Below are positions 34,115 to 42,511 of a stretch of 64,000 nt of DNA, piece after piece. Within the stretch, counting starts at the first letter, position 1; every line of letters starts with the position of its first letter. Location: assembly GCF_008180445.1 (NCBI RefSeq), contig NZ_VTER01000015.1, positions 1 to 64,000 on the forward strand, read 5' to 3'. Both the position numbers and the translations under genes were made by a program. This DNA is from Bacillus_AB infantis_B. Its GTDB lineage: Bacteria; Bacillota; Bacilli; Bacillales; Cytobacillaceae. The notes under the pieces were generated by a model. It saw only the letters and a list, made by a program, of their open reading frames with translations. It made no database searches and was not told the origin of the DNA.

Positions 34115-34217
34115 AAGTATAACAAAATGAATCCTTATATTCAATAGAGAAAACATTTCTGCTGCCTCACTAAAATAAGGGAAAATATGTTAGTATTTTT
34201 TTGACAGGAGGATGCTA

Positions 34218-35036
34218 ATGATGATTACGGAACTGGATAAAGAGGAATTCAGCAGATGCAGGAAGCTGCTTCACCCGGAAGGGCAATTAGAAGCTGCCGC
34301 TGTGATAGAAGGGGCCAGTGCAGGAAGGGTTTTTGCAGACGATAGACTCGCCCCTACCACAGGTCTTATTTGGCTCGGGAATAATGACGGCTTTATTTTC
34401 ATTGGTGATGAAAACAATGAAAATTTTAACGGAGCTTTAAATGCTTTTATAGACAGAGTGATTAAAACCGAGGCAATGAAAGTTCAGTTAGAATGGTTCG
34501 AAGCTATTGGCAATCATGATGAATGGAATAAGACGATGGAAAAAGCTTTTGCCCGCCGGGAGCTTGGCAGCTGGAAGCAAAGAATATATAAATTAAAGCC
34601 AGGCAGCTATTCTGATGACTTTGACGACTCTGCTGAAGAAGGCTATGAAACCATAAGAATCGAGAAGGAACATTTTGAAAAAGGAAAAAACAAATTCCTT
34701 CAGGAAAAGGTTAGCCTGTACTGGCCAGCGCCCGAGACCTTTTTAAAAGAAGGAATAGGCTATGCTTCTATCTATGAAAATGAAATCGTCAGTGTTTGCT
34801 TCTCCGGATTTGTTGCGGGAAACGTCCACGGAATTGATATCGAAACACTCAAGCCCCATCAAGGAAAGAGATTAGCGCAAAGCTTAGCCCGCAAGTTTGT
34901 ACAAGAATGCCTGCAGAAAGATATAATTGCCTATTGGGACTGCATGGAAATGAACAAGCCTTCCATCGCTGTTGCAGAGCGGCTTGGCTTTACCCATATT
35001 TCAACATATACCGGCTTTGAATTTCCACTAAAATAA
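34218..35036 (+). CDS. GNAT family N-acetyltransferase (GNAT_acetyltran type)
   Basis: 272 aa. An N-terminal domain (1-140) of unknown use precedes a C-terminal GNAT domain (about 150-270), with the acetyl-CoA loop region in ETLKPHQGKRLAQSLARKFV and NKPSIAVAERLGF near the end. The architecture is that of the two-domain Firmicute GNAT family PF12746. Start at ATG 34218 with GGAGG 6 bp upstream; the earlier ATG is inside the RBS. Substrate unknown. Confidence 0.82.
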   Translation: MMITELDKEEFSRCRKLLHPEGQLEAAAVIEGASAGRVFADDRLAPTTGLIWLGNNDGFIFIGDENNENFNGALNAFIDRVIKTEAMKVQLEWFEAIGNHDEWNKTMEKAFARRELGSWKQRIYKLKPGSYSDDFDDSAEEGYETIRIEKEHFEKGKNKFLQEKVSLYWPAPETFLKEGIGYASIYENEIVSVCFSGFVAGNVHGIDIETLKPHQGKRLAQSLARKFVQECLQKDIIAYWDCMEMNKPSIAVAERLGFTHISTYTGFEFPLK

Positions 35037-35065
35037 GCTGAGGCTCCTGGATTCTCAGCTTATTG
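35033..35065 (+). terminator. Inverted repeat after the GNAT gene
   Basis: AATAAGCTGAG-GCTCCTGGATT-CTCAGCTTATT: 11-bp perfect stem just over the stop codon, without a T run. Probably a processing or weak termination hairpin. Confidence 0.5.
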
Positions 35066-35192
35066 CCGCCCCGTACTTCCCATTCCCAGACAAGCTCTAC
35101 TCCACGGGCCGCAATGCCCATCCCATTTGCGCAAGGCAGAACTTTTCCCTGGAACCTGCTTCAACCCCTCACCTGATATATTTCACCAGCAT

Positions 35193-35810
35193 TCAGCCTG
35201 GCACTCCGATATGGGAAAGATCACCGGCGAGTACAAGCTCGAGCACTCCGTCCCTGTATTTCATATGGGTGAGGCTTGTGCCATGGATGAATGGGGGTTC
35301 CCATATTTCATTGACTGTCACCTTATTGGCAAGCATGACTGCCGTTTTGATGACAACCGCATGGGTGACGATCAGAATCTTTCCTGAGCTGCGGTCTTCT
35401 ATAAGCTCCTGCAGGAACCCTGCCAGCCTGGTCTTTACATCCAGAAAGGTTTCTCCCTCCGGGTTCTCAAACTTTTCCGGCTCGTTCCAGTAATAGCCAT
35501 ATTGTTCAGGAAAGAGCATCTTTATTTCGTCGCCTGTTTTTCCCTGCCACTGGCCAAGATGGATCTCCATCAGTCTTTCGTCCGTACGGATGGCCGCAGT
35601 GCTGCTTCCGGCAAGCTTTTCAGCAGTCTGGATGGTCCGGGAGCTTGGGCTTGAGATGATTTCGTCGAATTGCATTTCCTGTAAATGTTCCCCGAGCCTT
35701 TCAGCTTCCTTCAGGCCCTTTTCGGTCAAATTTGAATCGAGCCTGCCCTGCATCCTTCCGGCTTTATTCCATTCCGTTTCACCATGCCTTACAAAATATA
35801 AATCAAGCAA
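35193..35810 (-). CDS. Histidine phosphatase family protein (last gene of cobamide cluster)
   Basis: 205 aa. Phosphohistidine motif LYFVRHGETEWN at residues 4-15, SSPSSRTIQTAE, the acid block LMEIHLGQWQGK, and VTHAVVIKT with the second histidine. It is a canonical phosphoglycerate mutase-like phosphatase and may be the alpha-ribazole-5'-phosphate or cobalamin-5'-phosphate phosphatase, or a general enzyme (PhoE-like). TTG start after GAGGAGG. It closes the run of minus-strand cobamide genes, 14 bp after cblS. Confidence 0.82.
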   Translation of the reverse strand: MLDLYFVRHGETEWNKAGRMQGRLDSNLTEKGLKEAERLGEHLQEMQFDEIISSPSSRTIQTAEKLAGSSTAAIRTDERLMEIHLGQWQGKTGDEIKMLFPEQYGYYWNEPEKFENPEGETFLDVKTRLAGFLQELIEDRSSGKILIVTHAVVIKTAVMLANKVTVNEIWEPPFIHGTSLTHMKYRDGVLELVLAGDLSHIGVPG

Positions 35811-35824
35811 GTTTCATTCCTCCT

Positions 35825-36541
35825 CTAGTTGATCTCCAGCTGATGATGAAAGCTTCCCGCCTTCACCAGTATTTCCTGCTCAAGCTCTCTGGAATAGGAG
35901 GCAATGAAGCAGCAGGAAGGCCCGCCTGATTTTAAGAGGTCCACGCCCTTGCAGGAAACTTCATCTCCAGTGAACTCCCTATTGGAAAAAAGCTGGTTCA
36001 GCTCGTAAAGTATTCCCTTCGAGCCGACAGGCAGTGTACGGATCCCATCCATCCTGCTGATTTCCTTAAATAGAGAAAGCGGTGCGATTGCCTCTTTTTT
36101 GCTCAGGACCTCCTCACCGACAAGCGGCAGCCCGATGACAGCCAGCTTCTCCCGGCCGGTGTAAAGGAGAGGACCTTCAGGGCTGCCTGTCTTTTTTCCG
36201 ATAACGATCAGACCGACCGCTGATTGGAGGAGTTCAAAATTGCTTTCGGTGCTTCCTGTGACAGTCAAGCCTTCAATCCCCGCTTCCTGTGCACCCTTCT
36301 CAATGCCCCCGGCAAGCGCATTCCAATGCTCGTCCCCTGCAAAATTGTGCAGGACGGCTGCAAAAGGAGCACCGCCGGCTGAAAGATTCTCCATGACAGC
36401 CGTGCGAAAAGCAAAGTAAGCAACCGTATCATACGGGACCTTTACATGATCTGCCTCCTTCAGGCCGATGCCGCCGCTGTTGTCGCTGCTGATGACCAGG
36501 GTTTCTCCGTTTCCGCCTGGTATGTATAATATATCCCTCAT
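35825..36541 (-). CDS. cblS: Probable alpha-ribazole kinase CblS (PurM-like)
   Basis: 238 aa. The N-terminus resembles the PurM/ThiL ATP-binding fold: VISSDNSGGIGLKEADHVKV, FAFRTAVMENLSAGGAPFAA. A similar protein paired with an ECF S-component is known in Listeria and Geobacillus as the CblS/CblT alpha-ribazole kinase/transporter. It would phosphorylate alpha-ribazole to the phosphate used by CobS. It overlaps cblT by 4 bp. The assignment rests on fold, size and context; no CobT gene is in the cluster, which supports it. Confidence 0.68.
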   Translation of the reverse strand: MRDILYIPGGNGETLVISSDNSGGIGLKEADHVKVPYDTVAYFAFRTAVMENLSAGGAPFAAVLHNFAGDEHWNALAGGIEKGAQEAGIEGLTVTGSTESNFELLQSAVGLIVIGKKTGSPEGPLLYTGREKLAVIGLPLVGEEVLSKKEAIAPLSLFKEISRMDGIRTLPVGSKGILYELNQLFSNREFTGDEVSCKGVDLLKSGGPSCCFIASYSRELEQEILVKAGSFHHQLEIN

Positions 36542-37032
36542 TCCGGCACATTCCCTTCCCTCTGCCGCTCACCAAGCACCCGGCTGATGCGCGGGACTGC
36601 CCAGAAAGCCAGCAACCCATTTAGAAGCGAGCCAATCAGAAGGGAAGGGACAATCGCGATATAAAAACCAGTCCCCATTAAAAAAAGGAACGGGAGCGGC
36701 GCGGCAAATGTGTTGCCTGCTGCAAAAATGGCGAAAGCCATCTTCCTCCGGCCGCTTCCCCACAGTTTTCCGTACACCCAGACAAGAACGGCCATTTCAG
36801 CAGCAACGAGAAAATGAAGCGGTCCGAGCGGCATCCCGCCGACCAGTGCCGACAAGAGGTGGCCGAGCCCGGCCACAATGCTGCCGGCTCCGCCCCCCAG
36901 CAGGGCAGCGGCAGCTAAGGCAGGAAAGGAATCGAGTGCCACACTCCCTATGACCGCCGGAATTTTGACAGCTGCCCCAATGGCTGAAAAAGCAATGAAC
37001 AAGGCAGCCAGCATCATCTTTTTATTTTTCAC
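36538..37032 (-). CDS. cblT: Probable alpha-ribazole transporter CblT (ECF S-component)
   Basis: 164 aa with five to six membrane helices and the S-component feel of ECF transporters: ALFIAFSAIGAAVKIP, ALLGGGAGSIVAGLGHLLSA, GNTFAAPLPFLFLMG. It would need the shared EcfA/T energy module encoded elsewhere, or act alone. Pairing with cblS and a place in a B12-riboswitch operon point to alpha-ribazole uptake. A cobalt or other cobamide-precursor carrier is the alternative. Confidence 0.68.
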   Translation of the reverse strand: MKNKKMMLAALFIAFSAIGAAVKIPAVIGSVALDSFPALAAAALLGGGAGSIVAGLGHLLSALVGGMPLGPLHFLVAAEMAVLVWVYGKLWGSGRRKMAFAIFAAGNTFAAPLPFLFLMGTGFYIAIVPSLLIGSLLNGLLAFWAVPRISRVLGERQREGNVPE

Positions 37033-37034
37033 AA

Positions 37035-37616
37035 TCAGTTCTCCTTGCGCTTTCCGCCTCGGAAAACCTTTGCACTGCGAACATATTCCACATCCTTCAC
37101 TTGAAGGCGGAAATTGATCACCCTCGCCAATGCGAAGAAATAGTCAGAGAGGCGGTTCATATACTGCAGGCAAACTTCGGGAACCTTTTCTTCCGTTTTG
37201 ATGAGCGTTACGATGTGCCTCTCTGCCCTTCTGGCAACCGTCCTTGCTATATGGATGGAAGCAGACGGCTTCGAACCGCCTGGAAGAATAAAGCGTTCGA
37301 GCTCCGGTGCTTCTTCGATGAATTCATCGATCCTGCTTTCCAGATAATCGATGGCTTCCTGTCCAAGCTTCAGTTCCCTTTTAGACGACACATTGGCCAG
37401 GTCTCCTCCGCAGTCAAACAGCTCATGCTGAATCTTTTCCAGATCATCAAGCACATCCTGGAATATCTTTTCATCCAGCTCAGCCATGGCCTGTCCGACA
37501 AAGCAGTTGACCTCATCGACCGTGCCATACGCTTCAACCCGGACATCGTCTTTATCCACCCGGCCGCCAATGATGCTTGTCTGCCCTTTATCGCCAGTCC
37601 TTGTATAAATCCTCAT
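37035..37616 (-). CDS. Cob(I)yrinic acid a,c-diamide adenosyltransferase, PduO type
   Basis: 193 aa. IYTRTGDKGQTSIIGG at the N-terminus binds ATP, YGTVDEVNCFVG and FILPGGSKPSASIHIARTVA, with RRAERHIV, are PduO-type signatures. It transfers adenosyl from ATP to cob(I)alamin or precursors, giving the AdoCbi forms used by CbiZ and CobU. The start at 37616 is chosen because AGGGG is 8 bp away; the ATG two codons earlier is too close. Confidence 0.93.
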   Translation of the reverse strand: MRIYTRTGDKGQTSIIGGRVDKDDVRVEAYGTVDEVNCFVGQAMAELDEKIFQDVLDDLEKIQHELFDCGGDLANVSSKRELKLGQEAIDYLESRIDEFIEEAPELERFILPGGSKPSASIHIARTVARRAERHIVTLIKTEEKVPEVCLQYMNRLSDYFFALARVINFRLQVKDVEYVRSAKVFRGGKRKEN

Positions 37617-37635
37617 CTTCATTTCCCCTATCTTT

Positions 37636-38064
37636 TTATTTTAATGTCCGGCTGATGCCATACCAGATCAGATCGACCCTTTCAGCAGCTGCTGCAGCAT
37701 CCTGGAATATCCACCCGGAGGCATCCCGCCAATCCCGGTCTTCTTTTTCCATCGGTACAATCCCTTTGGTGATATCTGTCCCGATCAGCACCAGTTTTCT
37801 TTCCTGCACACCAGCTTCCCAGCGGAGCCAATCATCCAGCCGCTCCTTCCACAGGGCTCTTGCCGGATCCTTATCCATTCTCTTTATATCTTCGCGGATC
37901 CACTGTTCGATTCCTTCCAGAATGAAACAGTCTGTCGCTGCATCAGCAGCTTCAGGAAAACACTCTCCCTTGTAAGCACTATGCCAGGAAGCCTTTTCTT
38001 CTGCATACTGCCTCGTCACCCAGACAGCTTTCCCGTTGAAGCTTCCTCCAATAATAAAGTGCAT
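37636..38064 (-). CDS. Degenerate CobU-like protein
   Basis: 142 aa, shorter than CobU. The N-terminus HFIIGGSFNGKAVWVTRQ resembles the CobU P-loop region, but the GKS/T core is altered (NGKA). The C-terminus matches CobU closely in pattern: LVLIGTDITKGIVPMEKEDR, DWRDASGWIFQDAA, RVDLIWYGISRTLK. A complete CobU is encoded at 40881. Its first 49 bp overlap cobC. It may be a retained regulatory or guanylyltransferase-only homologue; function unknown. Confidence 0.72.
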   Translation of the reverse strand: MHFIIGGSFNGKAVWVTRQYAEEKASWHSAYKGECFPEAADAATDCFILEGIEQWIREDIKRMDKDPARALWKERLDDWLRWEAGVQERKLVLIGTDITKGIVPMEKEDRDWRDASGWIFQDAAAAAERVDLIWYGISRTLK

Positions 38065-38648
38065 CTTTCACCCCTCCTGAACCCATTGTTTTCCCAGATA
38101 AGTGTGATGGCGCCGGCATGCGGGGCTTTCCACTCCCAGAACGGCCTTTCCTCTGGTGCTAGCCTGGTCAACAGCTGCCGGATCACTCCTCCGTGCGTGA
38201 CGACAGCAGCTCTTGTTCCTTCTTGCCGGATCAGGATGGTCCTGATTTTTTCCCAGCCATGCATGACCCTTTCAGAAAACTGCCCATAATTCTCGCCTTC
38301 CGGTATCGGGGCGGTAAAAGGATCATTGAGCCAGACCTGGTAGGCAGGATCATTCTTCAGCTCTTCATAAATACTGCCTTCCCATCTGCCAAAATTCATT
38401 TCCCGCAGCTCCTTCAGCTTGAGAGCATTCCCTCCGGGCAAAATACTGGCAGTCTCGAGGCAGCGTCCCAGGTCGCTTGAAAAAATGAAAGGATACTCAG
38501 GCAGGGCCCGGCTCCAAGTTTCGAACCGCTCCTTCGCTTCAGGGCACAAAGGAGAGTCTGTCCAGCCAAGATAGGCATGCCGCTTGTTTTCTTCTGTCAG
38601 GACATGGCGAAATAATGTAACAGCCACAGTACCATCCATAAAAAGCAT
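38016..38648 (-). CDS. cobC: Histidine phosphatase, probable alpha-ribazole phosphatase CobC
   Basis: 210 aa. Catalytic histidine in VTLFRHVLTEENKRHAYLGW; the usual RHG is RHV here. Then FSSDLGRCLETA, LREMNFGRWEGSIYEELK and VVTHGGVIRQLL. Sits between cobS and the CobU-like gene, the normal place of a CobC. Removes the 5'-phosphate from alpha-ribazole phosphate or cobalamin phosphate. Overlaps cobS by 52 bp; AAGGAG precedes the ATG. Confidence 0.85.
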   Translation of the reverse strand: MLFMDGTVAVTLFRHVLTEENKRHAYLGWTDSPLCPEAKERFETWSRALPEYPFIFSSDLGRCLETASILPGGNALKLKELREMNFGRWEGSIYEELKNDPAYQVWLNDPFTAPIPEGENYGQFSERVMHGWEKIRTILIRQEGTRAAVVTHGGVIRQLLTRLAPEERPFWEWKAPHAGAITLIWENNGFRRGERCTLLLEEASTGKLSG

Positions 38649-39388
38649 TCAGCTCCTTCTGCAGATGCACCAAGCACATCCCCTGTAATTCCCCCAAACC
38701 ATTTAACCGACTTTACAGCGGCAAACATCAGAAAACCTGCTGCTGCCAACAGCAGAATCGCCGCATGGACTGCAAGGCTGATATCTGCCATAGCATACAG
38801 CACGAACACCAGCAGCACTGCTGCGGGGTAAAAGGCCAAATCTTTGGCACTGGCAGCTTTTTGAAACATTGCCCCCAGACCTTCAGGCTTTGCCGGGCGC
38901 ACCTGCATCAGGAGGACGCCCATGATCTGCTTTCCGAGAAAAGGAATCAGGGCAATGAGCCAATATGTCTCCGGCTGCTGCTGGAGCACTATTTCATATA
39001 TGAACAGAAAGCGTGCGGCAAGAAGCACAATGGCCGAAAGGACGCCGAACGCACCTGTACGGGGATCTTTCATGATTTCGAGCCGCTTCTCCCGATCCTG
39101 ATAAGAGAAGAAGGCATCGCTTGCATCCATCCAGCCGTCCAGGTGGATTCCCCCGGTCAGGATGATCATCGCAAGCCATAGGGCAAATGCGGAGGCGAGC
39201 GGCGAAAACGGGGTCCATTCCAGGAACCCATACAGCACCAGGCTGTAAAAGAGTCCCTGGAGAAGCCCGAGAATTGGAAAAGTAATCACGGCCCTTTTCA
39301 AATGGGCTTTATCCATCGGAATCTGCATCGGCACCGGAATGCTTGTGAAAAATTGAATGTTGATCAGAAGTCCTTTAATGGTTTTCAT
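38597..39388 (-). CDS. cobS: Adenosylcobinamide-GDP ribazoletransferase CobS
   Basis: 263 aa, membrane protein with about six helices. Early FFTSIPVPMQIP and the metal-binding GGIHLDGWMDASDAFFSYQD are diagnostic, followed by FGVLSAIVLLAARFL. Joins AdoCbi-GDP with alpha-ribazole or its phosphate at the membrane. Its ATG overlaps the cobQ stop by 4 bp. Confidence 0.95.
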   Translation of the reverse strand: MKTIKGLLINIQFFTSIPVPMQIPMDKAHLKRAVITFPILGLLQGLFYSLVLYGFLEWTPFSPLASAFALWLAMIILTGGIHLDGWMDASDAFFSYQDREKRLEIMKDPRTGAFGVLSAIVLLAARFLFIYEIVLQQQPETYWLIALIPFLGKQIMGVLLMQVRPAKPEGLGAMFQKAASAKDLAFYPAAVLLVFVLYAMADISLAVHAAILLLAAAGFLMFAAVKSVKWFGGITGDVLGASAEGAECFLWMVLWLLHYFAMS

Positions 39389-40884
39389 GTTTTTTCATAT
39401 CCTATAATTTCTTTGATTTTGTCCCACTGAAGATGCTGCTTTGCCTCATTGGCGAGTTTCTCAAAACGTTCGTCCTTCATGTCTCCGATCCGTACAGGAT
39501 CCTTTTGCGGCAGGCCTTTTTCCTTCCGTATGCTCTCAAGCCATCTGTTTCTGAAGGTGTCATTATGAAAAACATGGTGCAGATAGGTCCCGATTATTTT
39601 TCCGCCGCTATAGCCTTCCTCTCGGCCATCTTCCATCATAAATAAACTCCTGCCTGCATCTATGCCTTTTTTGGCTGTTTGGCCGAGATGAATCTCATAC
39701 CCTTCAATACTGCCGCTGCCAAAACCGGCAGATGCTATGTACGAACCCTTAGCCTGGACGGTTATTTTTTCACTGAAAAAGGTCGTATCCGCCGCAATCA
39801 GGCCCAGCCCCTTTTCTTTAAAGCCTATCGTACCAGAGTCGGTCCCTTCAGGATCATACAGCTGCTCCCCCAGCATCTGGTAGCCGCCGCATATTCCGGC
39901 AATCCTGCCGCCCTCCCCGGCAAGACGGATAATAGAACGGTCCAGGCCGGCTGCCTTCAAAAACTGCAGGTCATGGATTGTACTTTTCGTCCCCGGGATG
40001 ATGATGGCATCCGGCTTGCCCAGCTCAGCAGCATCTTTCACCCAGCGCACCGACACGTCTTCTTCGTAGAGAAACGGTTCAATGTCGCTGTAATTTGATA
40101 TATACGGCAGCCTGATCACCGCAATATCAATCTTCCCTCCCTGTTTCCTGTAAAAGCTGTCCTCAAGGGAAAGGGAGTCCTCTCCATCAATCATATGGTT
40201 ATCAAAATGAGGAAGAACGCCGAGAACAGGAATCCCTGTCCGCTCCTCCAGCCAGGAGATGCCGTCCGCAAACAAATCCGGGTCGCCCCTGAACTTATTG
40301 ATGATCAAACCCTTTACCCGCTCCCTTTCTTCTGGAGTGAGCAGCTCAAGGGTGCCGATGATGCTTGCAAACACACCTCCGCGGTCGATATCTGCTGCCA
40401 GGATGACCGGGATGTCAGCAAGACCGGCCACCTTCATATTGACCAATTCCCGGTCCTTCAGATTGATTTCCACCGGGCTTCCGGCACCTTCTGCAACAAT
40501 GACCTCAAAATCGGCTTCAAGCTTTTTCAATGATTCCTGGATCACAGCCAGACCCTTTTCATAGAAATTCTCACGGTAGCTGCGGCCGGTATAGGTTCGA
40601 ACAGCCTTTCCGAGCAGGACCACCTCTGAGCTCATGTCAGATTTCGGCTTGAGCAGGATCGGGTTCATCCAGACTGTTGCTTTGGTCCTCGCCGCTTCTG
40701 CCTGGATGCCCTGCGCCCGGCCGATTTCCCTGCCGTCAGCCGTCGCATAGGAATTATTGGACATATTCTGCGACTTGAACGGCGACACCCTGAGGCCTTC
40801 ATTGGACAGCAGCCGGCAGAGAGCAGTAGCGATAAAGCTTTTCCCCGCATCTGAAGCCGTTCCCTGTATCATGATGCCTTTCAT
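39385..40884 (-). CDS. cobQ: Cobyric acid synthase CobQ/CbiP
   Basis: 499 aa. N-terminal P-loop-like amidoligase domain (MIQGTASDAGKSFIATALCR), and a C-terminal triad glutaminase domain with IAGICGGYQMLGE (cysteine nucleophile) and GTYLHHVFHND (His). It amidates cobyrinic diamide to cobyric acid. The other corrin-ring genes are absent from the window, so its role here may be salvage of incompletely amidated corrinoids or service to a pathway encoded elsewhere. Confidence 0.96.
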   Translation of the reverse strand: MKGIMIQGTASDAGKSFIATALCRLLSNEGLRVSPFKSQNMSNNSYATADGREIGRAQGIQAEAARTKATVWMNPILLKPKSDMSSEVVLLGKAVRTYTGRSYRENFYEKGLAVIQESLKKLEADFEVIVAEGAGSPVEINLKDRELVNMKVAGLADIPVILAADIDRGGVFASIIGTLELLTPEERERVKGLIINKFRGDPDLFADGISWLEERTGIPVLGVLPHFDNHMIDGEDSLSLEDSFYRKQGGKIDIAVIRLPYISNYSDIEPFLYEEDVSVRWVKDAAELGKPDAIIIPGTKSTIHDLQFLKAAGLDRSIIRLAGEGGRIAGICGGYQMLGEQLYDPEGTDSGTIGFKEKGLGLIAADTTFFSEKITVQAKGSYIASAGFGSGSIEGYEIHLGQTAKKGIDAGRSLFMMEDGREEGYSGGKIIGTYLHHVFHNDTFRNRWLESIRKEKGLPQKDPVRIGDMKDERFEKLANEAKQHLQWDKIKEIIGYEKT

Positions 40885-41459
40885 GGTTTTCTTCCTTTCA
40901 TGGGAAGCGGAATTCCCGCTTCCACAAGATAAGCCTGGACTGCCATTCCCACAATCCTCTGATGAAGCCGGCCAAGCAGCCTGGCGTATATATGGGACAC
41001 ACTCCCTGCTTCAAACGGTTCATACTGGACTTCATTGCTGACAATGATTAATGCCCCCGCACTCTCTTTAAGGGAGTGGATATCAGCAAGGATCCGCTCC
41101 TTGACCTCTTCCTGGAATTCCGGACTCTCCCATCTGCCGCCTGTGCCGAATAATTCATTATTCAATAGAGTGGTCAGGCAGTCCAGAAGCAGCACATCCT
41201 GCTTTGTAAAAGCGGCAGCCAGCTCCCCTATTCTCGCTGGCTGTTCCCATGTCCTCCAACCGCTGCCGCTTTCATCCCGCTGCTTTTGATGCAGCAGGAT
41301 CCGCTCGGCCATTTCTTCGTCCGAGCTCTTCCCTGCGGCAATATAATGAAGACGTCCATTGGAGGCGGCAGCTCGGGACGCTGCTGTTTTTTCTGCAAAG
41401 GTGCTTTTGCCGCTGCGGACGCCTCCTGTAATGAATATCAGTCCTTCTGCACTGTCCAT
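40881..41459 (-). CDS. cobU: Adenosylcobinamide kinase/guanylyltransferase CobU
   Basis: 192 aa. Intact P-loop FITGGVRSGKSTFAEKTA (residues 9-26), RDESGSGWRTWEQP carrying the guanylylated-histidine region in equivalent position, VLLLDCLTTLLNNELF and VSNEV. Phosphorylates AdoCbi and makes AdoCbi-GDP. 4-bp overlap with cobQ. Confidence 0.94.
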   Translation of the reverse strand: MDSAEGLIFITGGVRSGKSTFAEKTAASRAAASNGRLHYIAAGKSSDEEMAERILLHQKQRDESGSGWRTWEQPARIGELAAAFTKQDVLLLDCLTTLLNNELFGTGGRWESPEFQEEVKERILADIHSLKESAGALIIVSNEVQYEPFEAGSVSHIYARLLGRLHQRIVGMAVQAYLVEAGIPLPMKGRKP

Positions 41460-42511
41460 TCGTCGATCGCCTCCATCAGCTTCCGGTTATCTTCTGTCCC
41501 TTTGACGGCAAACCGCAGCCAGCGTCCTGAAAGGCCGGGAAAATTATAGGTATGGCGCGGGACAACCCCTTTTTCCAGCAAAAAGAAGAACAATTTTTCC
41601 TGGCCGGCCAGCTCCGGGTCACGGAGCAGATAAAAATTGGTTTTCGATTCAGACACAATCAAGCCTTTGGTTCTGTAAAAGTTAAAGAGCCTGCTTCTTT
41701 CTTTTTCCATATAAATTTGTGTTTCCTCTATGTATAGATCTTCATCCAGACAAATCAGCCCTGCCTGCTGCGCAGCAGAGTTGATGCTCCAATGGTATTG
41801 AAAGCGGGCCATCCCCCTGATCTGCTCAGGATCTCCCAGGGCATAGCCGAGCCGCAGACCCGGGATGCTGAACATTTTTGTCATGCTGCGGAGAAGGATT
41901 AGGTTCTTATATTTTACAAGCAGCGGCACGAGAGGTTCATAATCCGGCACAAAATCATAGAATGCCTCGTCTACGATGACGAGCGTTTCGGGACATCCCT
42001 CTAATAATGAAACGATTTTTTCACGGCCATAGTATCTCCCTGTCGGATTAGCCGGGTTGCAGAGAAACAGGGCATCCGCTATTTTGGCGTCTTCGCAGAG
42101 CCTCTTTGCATCCAGCTCCCAGCTCCCCTCATCCAGCTGAAAATAGCTGATGTCACATTCATTCACTCTGCAGGCCTGTTCATATTCAGAGAAAGCCGGC
42201 TGAACAATCATGACTTTTTTTCCGGACAGAAGCCTTGCTGCCAGACTGATCAGCTCGGATGCCCCGTTCCCGGCCAGAACGTATTCCTTTCCAATGCCTT
42301 CCTTCTGAGCGAGCCTTGCAGTCAGCTCTGCCGCAAAAGGATCCGGGTAAACAGGCAGCTCATTGAAAAATGAATGCCAGTCTGCCTTTAACCGTTCAGG
42401 CGGCCCCATAGGATTGATATTGGCGCTGAAGTCCAGCAGCTCTGATGGCTCCGGCATCCCAATTGCCTTAAATAAATGCTGCGGATTAGATCCATGTGAC
42501 GGCCAATTCAA
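41438..42511 (-). CDS. cobD: Threonine-phosphate decarboxylase CobD
   Basis: 357 aa fold type I PLP enzyme related to HisC. GSNPQHLF and FSANINPMGPP at the start are typical of CobD; LFLCNPANPTGRYY, VIVDEAFYDFVP and the PLP-lysine region RSMTKMFSIPGLRLGY follow. Makes (R)-1-amino-2-propanol O-2-phosphate, the substrate of CbiB. Overlaps cobU (22 bp) and cbiB (26 bp). Confidence 0.94.
   Translation of the reverse strand: MNWPSHGSNPQHLFKAIGMPEPSELLDFSANINPMGPPERLKADWHSFFNELPVYPDPFAAELTARLAQKEGIGKEYVLAGNGASELISLAARLLSGKKVMIVQPAFSEYEQACRVNECDISYFQLDEGSWELDAKRLCEDAKIADALFLCNPANPTGRYYGREKIVSLLEGCPETLVIVDEAFYDFVPDYEPLVPLLVKYKNLILLRSMTKMFSIPGLRLGYALGDPEQIRGMARFQYHWSINSAAQQAGLICLDEDLYIEETQIYMEKERSRLFNFYRTKGLIVSESKTNFYLLRDPELAGQEKLFFFLLEKGVVPRHTYNFPGLSGRWLRFAVKGTEDNRKLMEAIDEWTVQKD

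Noticed and set aside
34212..37622. Horizontally acquired island
   Set aside because: Codon use and GC look like the surroundings; there is no integrase, tRNA junction or direct repeat.
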